From Afipia sp. GAS231 (GTDB lineage Bacteria; Pseudomonadota; Alphaproteobacteria; Rhizobiales; Xanthobacteraceae), in the NCBI RefSeq assembly GCF_900103365.1, contig NZ_LT629703.1:5380501-5444500 (forward strand): a stretch of DNA of 64,000 nucleotides. The letters run 5' to 3'. The notes under the pieces are model-generated. The model saw only the letters and a list, made by a program, of their open reading frames with translations. It searched no databases and was not told the origin of the DNA. Below, one piece after another: positions 34,638-44,423 of this stretch. A program made the translations under genes and the position numbers. Each line of letters starts with the position of its first letter. The stretch's first letter is position 1.

Positions 34638-35090
34638 TCAGTGTAACCGGCGGCTCAGGCCGATACGCCGCGTCAGCGCTTCGGCGGTCGGACATCGCTT
34701 CCATGGCGCACTTGCCGGACGGAAGGGCTGCTCGGCGCTGATGGTGTGGCAGCCGAGTTCGGCCGAGATGTTGCGGGTGCTGGTCGCGACCGCCTCTTCG
34801 ATTTTCGAGCCGGGGATGTGGGCGACGATCAGGTTGGCGACGCAGAGGCGTTTGCGGTTGTGCAGGTCGAAATCGACCCGGTAGCTGAACAGCGCGTGGA
34901 CGATGCCGCGGCAATCCCGGATCGCAATCAGTCCGGCGCGTTGGTGCGACGGTCCGCAATGACGCCGGACGAAACGCAGCCATTTGTCGAGTGAGACGCT
35001 GGCGTCGTGCAGGCGCACCAGCGGATAGGCTGCGGTCGCGCGTTGCCAACTCATTGGAATGGCTTGAAATTGTTCTGATTGCTCGTTCAT
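34638..35090 (-). CDS. Hypothetical protein divergent from the FNR-type regulator
   Basis: A 150-residue soluble protein starting MNEQSEQFQAIPM. A run of alternating beta-type segments (AGLIAIRDCRGIVHALFSYRV, LCVANLIVAHIPG) followed by a helix suggests a small acetyltransferase-like or related alpha/beta fold, but no acetyl-CoA motif is clear. It is transcribed divergently from the FNR-type gene, and the FNR box at 35139-35152 is centred about 55 bp upstream of its ATG, so it may be under oxygen control. The function is unknown. Confidence 0.55.
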   Translation of the reverse strand: MNEQSEQFQAIPMSWQRATAAYPLVRLHDASVSLDKWLRFVRRHCGPSHQRAGLIAIRDCRGIVHALFSYRVDFDLHNRKRLCVANLIVAHIPGSKIEEAVATSTRNISAELGCHTISAEQPFRPASAPWKRCPTAEALTRRIGLSRRLH

Positions 35091-35138
35091 GCCGGGGCCC
35101 ATAGAGTTCAATCATCGCGGCGGCCATGCATTTGGGCA

Positions 35139-35152
35139 TTGATCTGGATCAA
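35139..35152. promoter_or_regulatory. FNR/FixK box 1
   Basis: TTGATCTGGATCAA is a perfect TTGAT-N4-ATCAA palindrome. Centred 41.5 bp upstream of about 35187, it could activate the fnr-type gene; in the other direction the same spacing gives about 35104, just before the divergent hypothetical gene. Confidence 0.85.
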
Positions 35153-35164
35153 GGACCGCTTTGG

Positions 35165-35178
35165 TTGATTGAGATCAA
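35165..35178. promoter_or_regulatory. FNR/FixK box 2
   Basis: TTGATTGAGATCAA, a second perfect TTGAT-N4-ATCAA site 26 bp after the first. If box 1 is an activating site, this one overlaps the -10 region and would repress, the usual arrangement for autorepression. Confidence 0.83.
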
Positions 35179-35217
35179 ACTGCTACAAATATGGCGAAGC
35201 CGAAGGCGGACCATCTC

Positions 35218-35955
35218 ATGACATCGATCGCATCTTGCGCCGGACCGGAGGCAGGCAGTTGGCAGCATGGGCGCAGTACGAATGGCTGCGACGATTGCAA
35301 GGTTCGCCTGTTCAGCGTCTGCGGCGCGCTGGCGCCTTCGGAGCTCGACGAACTGGACCGGATCAGCCAGGTCAGGATGTTTGCGGCGAAGGCCACCCTG
35401 TTCGAACAGGATGCGCTGGCGGGCAGCGTCTTCAATGTCACCGAGGGCGTGGTGCGGCTCTGCAAGTCGTTGCCCGACGGCCGGCGGCAGATCGTGGGTT
35501 TTGCACTCGCCGGCGATTTTCTCGGCCTCGCGCTGATGAACCGTTACAGCGTTGCGGCGGAAGCGGTGACCGAAGTGAGAGCATGCCGGTTCACGCGCTC
35601 GGCGTTTCTTAGCTATGTTGACGAGCGGCCGCATCTGCTGCGCCGTCTGCACGAATTCGCCGGCCATGAACTGAGCCTCGCGCAGGACCAGATGCTGTTG
35701 TTGGGCCGCAAGACCGCGGAGGAAAAGGTCGCGGCCTTCCTGCTCAACCTGCAGGCACGCTATGGCCGGATCGGATCGGTCTCGGTCAATGTGCCGTTGC
35801 CGATGAGCCGACAGGATATTGCCGATTATCTCGGCCTCACCATCGAGACCGTCAGCCGTACCTTGACCAAGCTCGGCCGCAAGAAGGCGCTGGTGATCGT
35901 ACCCGATGGCGTGCGCCTGCTCAACGCCACCGCGCTGGAGCAACTCGCGGCGTGA
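35218..35955 (+). CDS. FNR-type oxygen-sensing Crp-family regulator (FnrN/AadR-like)
   Basis: A 245-residue Crp/Fnr protein. Cys24, Cys27 and Cys35 (CDDC then VC, spacing x2 and x7) plus Cys123 (EVRACRF) form the FNR-type [4Fe-4S] ligand set, so it should sense oxygen directly. The recognition helix YLGLTIETVSRTLTKLG carries E-TVSR, which reads TTGAT half-sites, matching the boxes just upstream. The ATG at 35218 was chosen for its AAGGCGG Shine-Dalgarno; ATG at 35191 is an alternative without one. The downstream genes of this cluster also carry a box, consistent with a local microoxic regulon. Confidence 0.9.
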   Translation: MTSIASCAGPEAGSWQHGRSTNGCDDCKVRLFSVCGALAPSELDELDRISQVRMFAAKATLFEQDALAGSVFNVTEGVVRLCKSLPDGRRQIVGFALAGDFLGLALMNRYSVAAEAVTEVRACRFTRSAFLSYVDERPHLLRRLHEFAGHELSLAQDQMLLLGRKTAEEKVAAFLLNLQARYGRIGSVSVNVPLPMSRQDIADYLGLTIETVSRTLTKLGRKKALVIVPDGVRLLNATALEQLAA

Positions 35956-35990
35956 TCGACGGCGTCGCGAACTTGATTTCACGTCAAAAA

Positions 35991-36004
35991 TTGATTCACG
36001 TCAA
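35991..36004 (+). promoter_or_regulatory. FNR/FixK-type box before the small membrane gene
   Basis: TTGATTCACGTCAA, TTGAT-N4-GTCAA. Its centre plus 41.5 gives a start near 36039, about 20 bp before the small gene's ATG. A near-copy, TTGATTTCACGTCAA, lies 18 bp upstream but has a five-base spacer. Confidence 0.7.
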
Positions 36005-36058
36005 AGCACGCGTGAAGCGGCGCGATTAGGCTTTCTCCATCTAGCATGGAGAACCGCA

Positions 36059-36178
36059 ATGCCCCTCGATACAATTCTGGTTGTCATCGCCGTCACCGCA
36101 ATGTTTGCAACCTTCGCCATCGTCCTCGGCTGGGGCGATCGCCAGACGCGCACGCGCTCACCGCGGCGTCCGTTCTAA
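36059..36178 (+). CDS. Single-pass membrane micropeptide (39 aa) in the FNR-box cluster
   Basis: MPLDTILVVIAVTAMFATFAIVLGWGD is one hydrophobic helix, then a short basic tail RQTRTRSPRRPF. GGAG lies seven bases before the ATG. The position behind a TTGAT-N4-GTCAA site and in front of the CBS-BON gene, with only 20 bp between, suggests an oxygen-regulated two-gene operon. Small single-helix proteins of this kind often modulate a membrane complex, but no partner is identifiable here. Confidence 0.65.
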   Translation: MPLDTILVVIAVTAMFATFAIVLGWGDRQTRTRSPRRPF

Positions 36179-36198
36179 ACAGAAGTCAGGAGGGTTCG

Positions 36199-36921
36199 AT
36201 GCGTGCCCATCAAGTCATGACGCGCGCCGTCATTACGGTGACGCCCGATACCCCGATCGCCGAAGCCGCTGATGTGATGCTGAGGCACCACGTGAGCGGG
36301 TTGCCGGTGCTGGACGACGCGAAAAAGCTGGTCGGCATCCTCTCGGAGAGCGATTTCCTGCATCGTTCCGAAATCGGCACCGGACGCAAACGCGCGAGGT
36401 GGCTTCAGTTTCTGCTTGGGCCGGGAGCGGAAGGAGCCGATTTCGTCCGCGAACACGGGCGCAAGGTCGGTGAAGTGATGACGCGTAATCCGGTCACCGT
36501 TGAGGAAGATGCTTCGCTCGACGACATCGTCCGGACGATGGAGAAGAACAACGTCAAGCGCTTGCCCGTGATGAAAGGGGTTGCGCTTGCCGGCATCGTC
36601 AGCCGGGCCAATCTGTTGCGGGCGGTCGCCAGCATGGCGGGCGACGTTCCTGATCCGACGTCCGACGACGATCATATCCGGGAGCGGATTACCCGCGCAG
36701 TATCGCAGGCGCTTTGGCGTCCGATTGGATTTCAGGCGACGGTGCGAAATGGAATCGTTCATCTCCACGGCATCATCTTCGACGAGCGCTCACGCCAGGC
36801 GACCATCGTCGCTGCCGAAAATACCGCCGGCGTGAAAGAGGTGCATGATCGCCTCGTCTGGGTCGACAATTATTCCGGGTTCTATATCGAGCCCACCGAG
36901 GATCAGCGTGCTGCGAGCTAG
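36199..36921 (+). CDS. CBS-domain pair with C-terminal BON domain
   Basis: A 240-residue protein. Two CBS motifs are present: AHQVMTRAVITVTPDTPIAEAADVML with GLPVLDDAKKLVGILSESDF, and VGEVMTRNPVTVEEDASLDDIVRTM with RLPVMKGVALAGIVSRANLL. A BON domain follows from about residue 165 (QALWRPIGFQATVRNGIVHLHGIIFDERSRQ). CBS pairs usually bind adenosyl nucleotides; CBS-BON proteins often occur in stress or low-oxygen gene sets. The start follows CAGGAGGG. Its likely co-transcription with the micropeptide and the upstream box suggests oxygen control. Confidence 0.9.
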   Translation: MRAHQVMTRAVITVTPDTPIAEAADVMLRHHVSGLPVLDDAKKLVGILSESDFLHRSEIGTGRKRARWLQFLLGPGAEGADFVREHGRKVGEVMTRNPVTVEEDASLDDIVRTMEKNNVKRLPVMKGVALAGIVSRANLLRAVASMAGDVPDPTSDDDHIRERITRAVSQALWRPIGFQATVRNGIVHLHGIIFDERSRQATIVAAENTAGVKEVHDRLVWVDNYSGFYIEPTEDQRAAS

Positions 36922-36924
36922 CAT

Positions 36925-36972
36925 AGCGTTTTCGAGCGAAGTGGACCCCTGGTTCGCGTAAAGAAAACGCGC
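36925..36972. repeat. Interspersed repeat family E, copy 2
   Basis: AGCGTTTTCGAGCGAAGTGG then GGTTCGCGTAAAGAAAACGC: terminal GCGTTTTC / GAAAACGC inverted repeats. Same family as 22731, 44961 and 50647. Begins four bases after the CBS-BON stop codon. Confidence 0.78.
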
Positions 36973-36992
36973 CAAAATAAAAGAGTGCCCTT

Positions 36993-38129
36993 CTAGATCG
37001 CCAGCACGTGATCGTCGATTTCGGCGATGGTGTTGACACCGCAGAGGCCCATCGTGGTGATGAGTTCCTTGGCGAGAATGTCGAGCGCCTTCGCAACGCC
37101 GGCCTCGCCGCCGGCGCCGAGCCCGTAGGCATAGGCGCGGCCGATCATGCAGGATTTGGCGCCGAGCGCCAGCGCACGCATCACGTCCTGGCCTGAGCGG
37201 ATGCCGCCGTCGAACATGATTTCCACCTGCGAGCCGACCTCGTCGACGATTTCAGGCAGCACCTCGATCGACGACGGCGCGCCGTCGAGCTGACGGCCGC
37301 CGTGGTTGGAGACCACGATTGCCTGCGCGCCGGTCTTGGCGGCGATCTCGGCATCCTCGACGTCGAGAATGCCCTTGAGGATCAGCTTGCCCGGCCAGAT
37401 GCTGCGGATCCAGTCGATGTCCTTCCAGTTCAGCGAGGTGTCGAACTGCGAATTGATCCAGGTCGACAGCGACGTGATGTCGTCGCTGACCTTGAGATGG
37501 CCGGCGAGGTTGCCGAAGGTGCGGCGCTTGCCCTGCAGCACGCCGGAGACCCAGGCCGGCTTGCTGGCGAAGTCGATCAGCTTCGACAGCGACCATTCCG
37601 GCGGCACGGTCATGCCGTTCTTGATGTCCTGATGGCGCTGCCCGATCACCTGCAGGTCGACGGTGAGCACCAGCGCTGAGCACTTGGCGGCGATCGCGCG
37701 CTCGATCAGCGACTTGATGAAGCCGCGGTCCTTCATCACGTAGAGCTGGAACCAGAACGGCTTGTCGACGGCAGCCGCGATGTCCTCGATCGAACAGATC
37801 GACATCGTGCTCTGGGTAAAGGGAATGCCGGCGGCCTGCGCCGCGCGGCAGGCGTGAATCTCGCCGTCGCCATATTGCATGCCGAGCAGGCCGACCGGCG
37901 CTAGGATCAGCGGCATCGCGGCGGGCTCGCCGAGGATCGTGGTCGAGAGATCGCGTTTCGAGACGTCGACCAGGACGCGCTGGCGGAACTTGATCTGCTG
38001 CAGGTCGTCGTGGTTGGCGCGCAGCGTGTCCTCGGTGTAGGAGCCGCGGTCCGCATAGTCGAAAAACGCCTTCGGCACGCGGCGCTGGTGCAGCAAGCGC
38101 AGATCCTCAATGCAGGTGATGTGCTTCAT
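36993..38129 (-). CDS. lldD: FMN-dependent alpha-hydroxy acid oxidase (L-lactate dehydrogenase-like)
   Basis: A 378-residue (beta/alpha)8 flavoprotein of the LldD/glycolate oxidase family, which oxidises L-2-hydroxy acids. It starts MKHITCIEDLRLLHQRRVPKAFFDY, shows LAPVGLLGMQYGDGE, VLTVDLQVIGQRHQD, and the catalytic His with GGRQLDG in VSNHGGRQLDGAPSS. FDGGIRSGQDVMRALALGA binds FMN phosphate. No cytochrome domain is fused, so quinone or oxygen could be the acceptor. It stands alone on its strand. The substrate (lactate or a longer hydroxy acid) is not decided by sequence. Confidence 0.9.
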   Translation of the reverse strand: MKHITCIEDLRLLHQRRVPKAFFDYADRGSYTEDTLRANHDDLQQIKFRQRVLVDVSKRDLSTTILGEPAAMPLILAPVGLLGMQYGDGEIHACRAAQAAGIPFTQSTMSICSIEDIAAAVDKPFWFQLYVMKDRGFIKSLIERAIAAKCSALVLTVDLQVIGQRHQDIKNGMTVPPEWSLSKLIDFASKPAWVSGVLQGKRRTFGNLAGHLKVSDDITSLSTWINSQFDTSLNWKDIDWIRSIWPGKLILKGILDVEDAEIAAKTGAQAIVVSNHGGRQLDGAPSSIEVLPEIVDEVGSQVEIMFDGGIRSGQDVMRALALGAKSCMIGRAYAYGLGAGGEAGVAKALDILAKELITTMGLCGVNTIAEIDDHVLAI

Positions 38130-38150
38130 GGACGTTCCGGCCCTTCTTGA

Positions 38151-38408
<258 letters not shown>

Positions 38409-38621
38409 CATCCCGGCAGCAGCACCGCTGAATTGTAAAATATCAAGGTATAACAACTGGTTATCTATTTTCCTGGCCGCCGATGGCCGTAATGATTCAT
38501 CATATTTTTTGAAGCCATTTGAACGGCTGAGGGATTATAACCGCCCACACGCTATGATGGAGGGCGTTCGGGGATTCTTGGACCGGGATGGCCGGGAAAC
38601 CCTGAATGGGCTGGGGGTAAT

Positions 38622-39968
<1,347 letters not shown>

Positions 39969-40010
39969 GACTCAAAGTAGTTTAGCGAAATCGGATTTCG
40001 CTCCTCAGTC

Positions 40011-40099
40011 GTCATGCCCGGGCTTGTCCCGGGCATCCACGTCTTGACTGTATCGCGCAAGAGAAGACGTGGATGGCCGGGACAAGCCCGGCCATGACG
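40011..40099. repeat. Palindromic repeat family A, copy 3
   Basis: GTCATGCCCGGGCTTGTCCC at the left and GGGACAAGCCCGGCCATGAC at the right, with CATCCACGTCTT / AAGACGTGGATG pairing. It lies downstream of glmM. Confidence 0.93.
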
Positions 40100-40211
40100 G
40101 AGAATGGACATTTAGCGCATCGCAGCTATCGGCTAATGCCGGTAGTCTGATCCGTGTACGCGGCGTAGAAGGCGTGCATTGCGCTCTGCATCGACCTGAG
40201 GGAATGCGCCC

Positions 40212-41471
40212 TTGAACAAGCCCGTCAACGTCTCCGAAGAAGCGCTGGCAGCGCCCGTGCTGGTGCCGGACGTGACGCCCGGCCTCGCGGCCAAAGCCGC
40301 CGCGGCGGGGCCGGCCTATATCGTGCTGGCCGGAATCAGCTTCTCGCACTTCCTCAACGACACCATGCAGTCGCTGATTGCCTCGGTCTATCCGATCCTG
40401 AAAGACTCCTACGCGCTGGACTATGCGCAGATCGGCATGATCACGCTGGCGTTCCAGTTTACCGCGTCGCTGCTGCAGCCGCTGGTCGGGCATTTCACCG
40501 ACAAGAAGGCGCAGCCGTTTTCACTGTCCATCGGCATGGGCTTCACCTTCGTTGGCTTGCTGCTGCTGAGCGTCGCCGGCTCTTATGGCATCATCCTGAT
40601 TGCAGCGGCGCTGGTCGGCCTCGGCTCGGCGGTGTTTCATCCGGAGTCGGCGCGGATCGCGCGGCTCGCTTCCGGCGGGCGCTACGGATTTGCGCAGTCG
40701 GTGTTTCAACTCGGCGGCAGCTTCGGAACCTCGATGGGGCCGGTGCTGGCGGCGCTGATCGTGGTGCCGTTCGGCCAACCGAGCATCGCCTGGTTTTCCT
40801 CGATCGCATTTCTGGCGATCGTGATCCTGTGGCGGATCGGCGTCTGGTACAAGCCACAGATCGCGACCAAAAAAGCCACCGTGGTCGAACGCCATCCGGA
40901 TGCTCCGGACGCGCGCCGCGTCAAGATCGCGCTGGGGGTGCTGGTCGCGCTGCTGTTTTCGAAGCAGCTCTATGTGTCGAGCCTGTCGAGCTATTACATC
41001 TTCTATCTGATCGACAAGTTCGACGTCTCGACCCAGGCCGCCCAGCTTTATCTGTTCATCTTCCTTGCCGCCAATGCGGCCGGTGCTTTCTTCGGCGGCT
41101 CGCTCGGCGATCGCTATGGCCGCAAATACATCATCTGGTTCTCGATCCTCGGCGCGCTGCCGTTCACGCTGGCGCTGCCCTATGCCGGCCTGTTCGGTTC
41201 GGCGGTGCTGAGCGTGATCATCGGCCTGATCCTGTCGTCGGCGACGTCTTCCATCATCGTGTTCGCGCAGGAACTGATGCCGCACCGCTTCGGGATGATC
41301 TCCGGCGTGTTCTTCGGCGTCGCCTTCGGGATCGGCGGACTGGGTGCTGCGCTGCTCGGCAGGCTCGCCGATCACACCGGCATCGCGTTCGTCTATCATG
41401 TCTGCGCCTTCCTGCCGGCGCTCGGGCTGCTGGCGGTGTTTCTGCCGAAGATGCCCAAGCACGCGCGGTGA
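40212..41471 (+). CDS. fsr: Fsr-like major facilitator transporter
   Basis: A 419-residue twelve-helix MFS protein. ISFSHFLNDTMQSLIASVYPILK is the family-specific first helix of the fosmidomycin-resistance (Fsr) group, followed by the GHFTDKKAQPF A-motif variant and LGSAVFHPESARIARLAS in the second loop region. A GDRYGRK motif marks the second half. The start is TTG at 40212, supported by GAGGGA nine bases upstream; the N-terminal 30 residues are cytoplasmic. The physiological substrate is unknown, and resistance is not implied. Confidence 0.85.
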   Translation: MNKPVNVSEEALAAPVLVPDVTPGLAAKAAAAGPAYIVLAGISFSHFLNDTMQSLIASVYPILKDSYALDYAQIGMITLAFQFTASLLQPLVGHFTDKKAQPFSLSIGMGFTFVGLLLLSVAGSYGIILIAAALVGLGSAVFHPESARIARLASGGRYGFAQSVFQLGGSFGTSMGPVLAALIVVPFGQPSIAWFSSIAFLAIVILWRIGVWYKPQIATKKATVVERHPDAPDARRVKIALGVLVALLFSKQLYVSSLSSYYIFYLIDKFDVSTQAAQLYLFIFLAANAAGAFFGGSLGDRYGRKYIIWFSILGALPFTLALPYAGLFGSAVLSVIIGLILSSATSSIIVFAQELMPHRFGMISGVFFGVAFGIGGLGAALLGRLADHTGIAFVYHVCAFLPALGLLAVFLPKMPKHAR

Positions 41472-41661
41472 GCGCGCGCACGACGCGCGGCGACATTCCG
41501 TCAACGAAATCTTAACAAGGCGGCCGCGGGCTTCGTTGCGTCAATACATCGTTAGGATGTATGGCGGTTTCGCCGCTTTGTGTGCCTCAAATGCTGCAAA
41601 TTACGGGCAGCGAACATCAGGACAAAAAATCGTCAGAGATTATCAACCTTAAAAATTAGGG

Positions 41662-41676
41662 TTAAGCGCCGCTTAA
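41662..41676. promoter_or_regulatory. Inverted repeat in the leader of the outer-membrane protein gene
   Basis: TTAAGCG-C-CGCTTAA, a seven-base perfect inverted repeat 83 bp before the ATG, in the 287-bp AT-rich gap after fsr. It could be an operator. No matching second copy was seen. Confidence 0.4.
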
Positions 41677-41758
41677 GCATTTGCTGGCATCGTCCGACCG
41701 TGAGTTTTTGAAGTGAGGCCTCCGTAGTCAGCCCTCACCGGACAAAAGGACGAAGCCA

Positions 41759-42592
41759 ATGCGTAGCGTTAAGTTTATCATCGCCGCCGGAGCGGCAACT
41801 TTGTTGTCCCAGGCAGCGCTTGCCGCAGACATGGCAATTGCGCCGCCCCCGCAGATGTATGCACCGCCCCCGGTGATCGAAGACTTCGGCGGCTGGTACT
41901 TGCGCGGCGACATCGGTTTCAGCAATCAGCGCGTCGACCGTCTGAACAACGTGCTCGATGCCAACAACACCTCGTCGGTTCAGAACCTCAACTTCAACAC
42001 CGCCGGCATCTACGGCCTCGGCGTCGGCTATCGGGTCAACAACTGGTTCCGCGCAGACGTCACCGGTGAATACCGCGGCAACTCGCAATTCTTCGGCACC
42101 GACCGCATCACCTATCCGGGCGGCGTCGGCACCGATACCTACCACGCCACCAAGAACGAGTGGGTGGTTCTCGCCAACGCCTATGTCGATCTCGGCACCT
42201 GGTGGTGCATGACCCCGTTCATCGGCGCCGGCGTCGGCGGCGCGCGGGTCGCGATCAACGGTTTCACCGATCAGGGCATTGCCAATAACGGCGGCGGCGC
42301 GCTGCCGGGTCTGGCCTTCGGCGATAACGTGTCGAAGTGGAACCTGGCCTGGGCGCTGCACGCCGGTGTCGCCTACAAGGTTTCGCCAAACTTCACCGTC
42401 GAACTCGCCTATCGTTATCTCGACATGGGCGACGGCCTGACCGGCGATCTCAAGACCTTCGACGGCACCAACAACGTCGTCAACCCGACGACCTTCAAGA
42501 GCATCACCTCGCATGACCTGAAGCTCGGGGTGCGCTGGAATTTCGACCAGCCGCAGCCGGTCTATCAGCAGCCGCTGGTTCGCAAGGGTTAA
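41759..42592 (+). CDS. Outer-membrane beta-barrel protein (Omp31/Omp25-like)
   Basis: A 277-residue porin-like protein. Signal peptide MRSVKFIIAAGAATLLSQAALA then ADMAIAPPPQ. The mature chain alternates amphipathic strands (GGWYLRGDIGFSN, FRADVTGEYRGN, VVLANAYVDLGTWWCMTPFIGAGVGGARV, VELAYRYLDMGDGL) and ends in LKLGVRWNF before a proline-rich QPQPVYQQPLVRKG tail, typical of the Omp31/Omp25 eight-stranded family. An AAAGGA sequence precedes the ATG. A strong terminator follows. Confidence 0.9.
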   Translation: MRSVKFIIAAGAATLLSQAALAADMAIAPPPQMYAPPPVIEDFGGWYLRGDIGFSNQRVDRLNNVLDANNTSSVQNLNFNTAGIYGLGVGYRVNNWFRADVTGEYRGNSQFFGTDRITYPGGVGTDTYHATKNEWVVLANAYVDLGTWWCMTPFIGAGVGGARVAINGFTDQGIANNGGGALPGLAFGDNVSKWNLAWALHAGVAYKVSPNFTVELAYRYLDMGDGLTGDLKTFDGTNNVVNPTTFKSITSHDLKLGVRWNFDQPQPVYQQPLVRKG

Positions 42593-42621
42593 TTCGGCTC
42601 TTCATCGGTTAACGATTGCAG

Positions 42622-42646
42622 ACGGCGCGGGATCTTCCCGCGCCGT
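42622..42646 (+). terminator. Rho-independent terminator after the first outer-membrane gene
   Basis: ACGGCGCGGGA / TCCCGCGCCGT, an eleven-base perfect stem with a TCT loop followed by TTTGCTTTTG. Confidence 0.92.
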
Positions 42647-42804
42647 TTTGCTTTTGCGTCGCGCGGGTCATGCGCGGGAGCTGGTGCAAAATATGCGGCG
42701 GCTTTTCGGCAAGATCGCGCCAATCGACGGCTCGCGAAAACGATTGGTTAAGGTTAACAGGCGATGATCAGCGCCAAGTTCAGAGTATGCGATGGAGCGT
42801 TGTG

Positions 42805-43719
42805 ATGCGTTTGACCTTGCTGGCAGCGATGATGTGCGGCGTAGCGGCCGGTGCGCAAGCCGCCGATCTCCCCGATTTGCCGATACTCCGCGGCGCCGTC
42901 ACCGACGGAATGACGCATAGCACGCGAAACTGGGACGGTTGGTATGTCGGCGGCCAAGTCGGCTACACCTCGGCAGACATGGACTTCAGCCATTCGGTCA
43001 AGACGCTCACGAATTTCATGTTGCGCAACAGCGTGCTTCAGGATCCGGTCTCGCAGTGGTCGCTGCTTTCCAAGAACCACGCGCAGGCCACCGGCTTTGG
43101 TGGTTTCGTCGGTCGCAACTGGCAGTGGGACCAGGTCGTCCTGGGTGTCGAGGCCAACTACAATTACATGAACAGCCTTGCGAGCTCGTCCACCAACGGG
43201 ATGAGCCTCAACATCGTCAATCCCACGGGAGAGAGTCCACCGGCCGGCCATACTCATACCTACAGCACGACACTGACCGGTAAAGCGTCCTTGCAGGTCA
43301 AGGACGTGGTGACGTTCCGCGGTCGCGCGGGGTGGGCCGCCGGCGACTTCCTGCCGTATATGTTTGGCGGCCTGGCCGTCGGCCGTGTCGATACGGCGCG
43401 GTCGGCGACGGTTTCCTACACCAAGTGGGACGATTACGACCAGACGACTCAAACGCTGGTAGGATTCGTCAACGGAACTCCCGTCTACACTACCACCACC
43501 ACGCATATCACCGCTCAAATAGGCGCCGGCTCGGTTTCCAACGCCGAGCATCGCACCAACAGTTTCGTGGCCGGCTGGACCGCCGGTCTCGGAACGGAGT
43601 ACAACATTTGGGGTGGTCTGTTCATGCGCGCCGAGTGGGAATACGTCAGGTTCATGTCGGTGAAGGATACCAGCTTCAGCACCAACAGCGTGCGCGCCGG
43701 CCTCGGCTACAAGTTCTGA
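42805..43719 (+). CDS. Outer-membrane beta-barrel protein, second
   Basis: A 304-residue protein in the same broad family as the preceding gene. The signal peptide is MRLTLLAAMMCGVAAGAQA. The mature chain has WYVGGQVGYTSADMDFS, GFGGFVGRNWQWDQVVLGVEANYNYM, VVTFRGRAGWAAGDFLPYMFGGLAVGRV, GWTAGLGTEYNIWGGLFMRAEWEYV and C-terminal RAGLGYKF, ending in the Phe expected for assembly by BamA. The ATG at 42805 was chosen because GGAG lies eight bases upstream; an alternative ATG is at 42787. Its role as porin or structural protein cannot be told apart. Confidence 0.88.
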   Translation: MRLTLLAAMMCGVAAGAQAADLPDLPILRGAVTDGMTHSTRNWDGWYVGGQVGYTSADMDFSHSVKTLTNFMLRNSVLQDPVSQWSLLSKNHAQATGFGGFVGRNWQWDQVVLGVEANYNYMNSLASSSTNGMSLNIVNPTGESPPAGHTHTYSTTLTGKASLQVKDVVTFRGRAGWAAGDFLPYMFGGLAVGRVDTARSATVSYTKWDDYDQTTQTLVGFVNGTPVYTTTTTHITAQIGAGSVSNAEHRTNSFVAGWTAGLGTEYNIWGGLFMRAEWEYVRFMSVKDTSFSTNSVRAGLGYKF

Positions 43720-43721
43720 TC

Positions 43722-43749
43722 CGGCAGGCACGTTCAAGCGTGCTTGCCG
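43722..43749 (+). terminator. Stem-loop after the second outer-membrane gene
   Basis: CGGCAGGCACG / CGTGCTTGCCG eleven-base stem with one G-T pair and a TTCAAG loop, directly after the stop codon. There is no T tract, so it may be an mRNA stabiliser. Confidence 0.55.
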
Positions 43750-43812
43750 TCAGGTCCTGTTGACAGATTTCTCTCCGCCTGCTGCTCTGCCGTCTCCCAA
43801 GAGGCGGCCAGC

Positions 43813-44403
43813 ATGAAAATCTACGGCGATATCAATTCGGGCAATTGCCTGAAGGTGAAATGGGTGTGCGATCGTCTCGCGCTGCCCTACGATTGGGTGG
43901 CGATCGATACACTCAAGCAGGAAACCCGGACGCCGGAATTTCTGAAAGTGAACGATGCCGGCCAGGTGCCTGCGGTCGCGCTCGACGACGGCCGCACGTT
44001 GGCGCAATCCAACGCCATCATCCGTTATCTCGCCGGCGGCAGCGATTTGATTCCTTCCGATGCTTTCGCACAGGCCAAGATGGACGAATGGCTGTTCTGG
44101 GAACAATACAGCCACGAGCCCTATATCGCGGCGTGCCGCTTCCACATGTTCTATCTGGGCAGGCCGGCCTCCGATCTCGATCCCGACAAGGTCAAGCGCG
44201 GCTACGCAGCGCTGGCGCGGATGGAGCATCAACTCGCGATCACGCCATTTCTGGTCGGTAACGCCGTCTCGCTGGCCGACGTTTCGCTGTTGGCTTATAC
44301 GCGCGTGGCGCATGAAGGTGGCTTCGATCTCAGTGGCCATCCTTCCGTGCGCCGCTGGATCGGCGAGACCGAGAAGCATCTCGGCCTGACGCCGGCGCGC
44401 TGA
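43813..44403 (+). CDS. Glutathione S-transferase
   Basis: A 196-residue GST beginning MKIYGDINSGNCLKVKWVCDRL, with VNDAGQVPAVALDDGRTLAQSNAIIRYL as the glutathione-binding segment (cis-Pro, QS turn). The C-terminal domain has NAVSLADVSLLAYTRVAHEGGFDLSGHPSVRRWIG. The ATG at 43813 gives the canonical N terminus and follows AGGCGG. A GNAT gene follows after 20 bp and is probably co-transcribed. The substrate is unknown. Confidence 0.9.
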   Translation: MKIYGDINSGNCLKVKWVCDRLALPYDWVAIDTLKQETRTPEFLKVNDAGQVPAVALDDGRTLAQSNAIIRYLAGGSDLIPSDAFAQAKMDEWLFWEQYSHEPYIAACRFHMFYLGRPASDLDPDKVKRGYAALARMEHQLAITPFLVGNAVSLADVSLLAYTRVAHEGGFDLSGHPSVRRWIGETEKHLGLTPAR

Positions 44404-44423
44404 AATCCCATCTGGAAAAACTC

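Noticed and set aside
35973..35987. Additional FNR box TTGATTTCACGTCAA
   Set aside because: The half-sites are separated by five bases, not four, so it is not a canonical site; it may be a decayed copy of the box at 35991.
40212..41471. Possible drug-resistance locus (Fsr)
   Set aside because: Only family similarity is visible; housekeeping transport is as likely.
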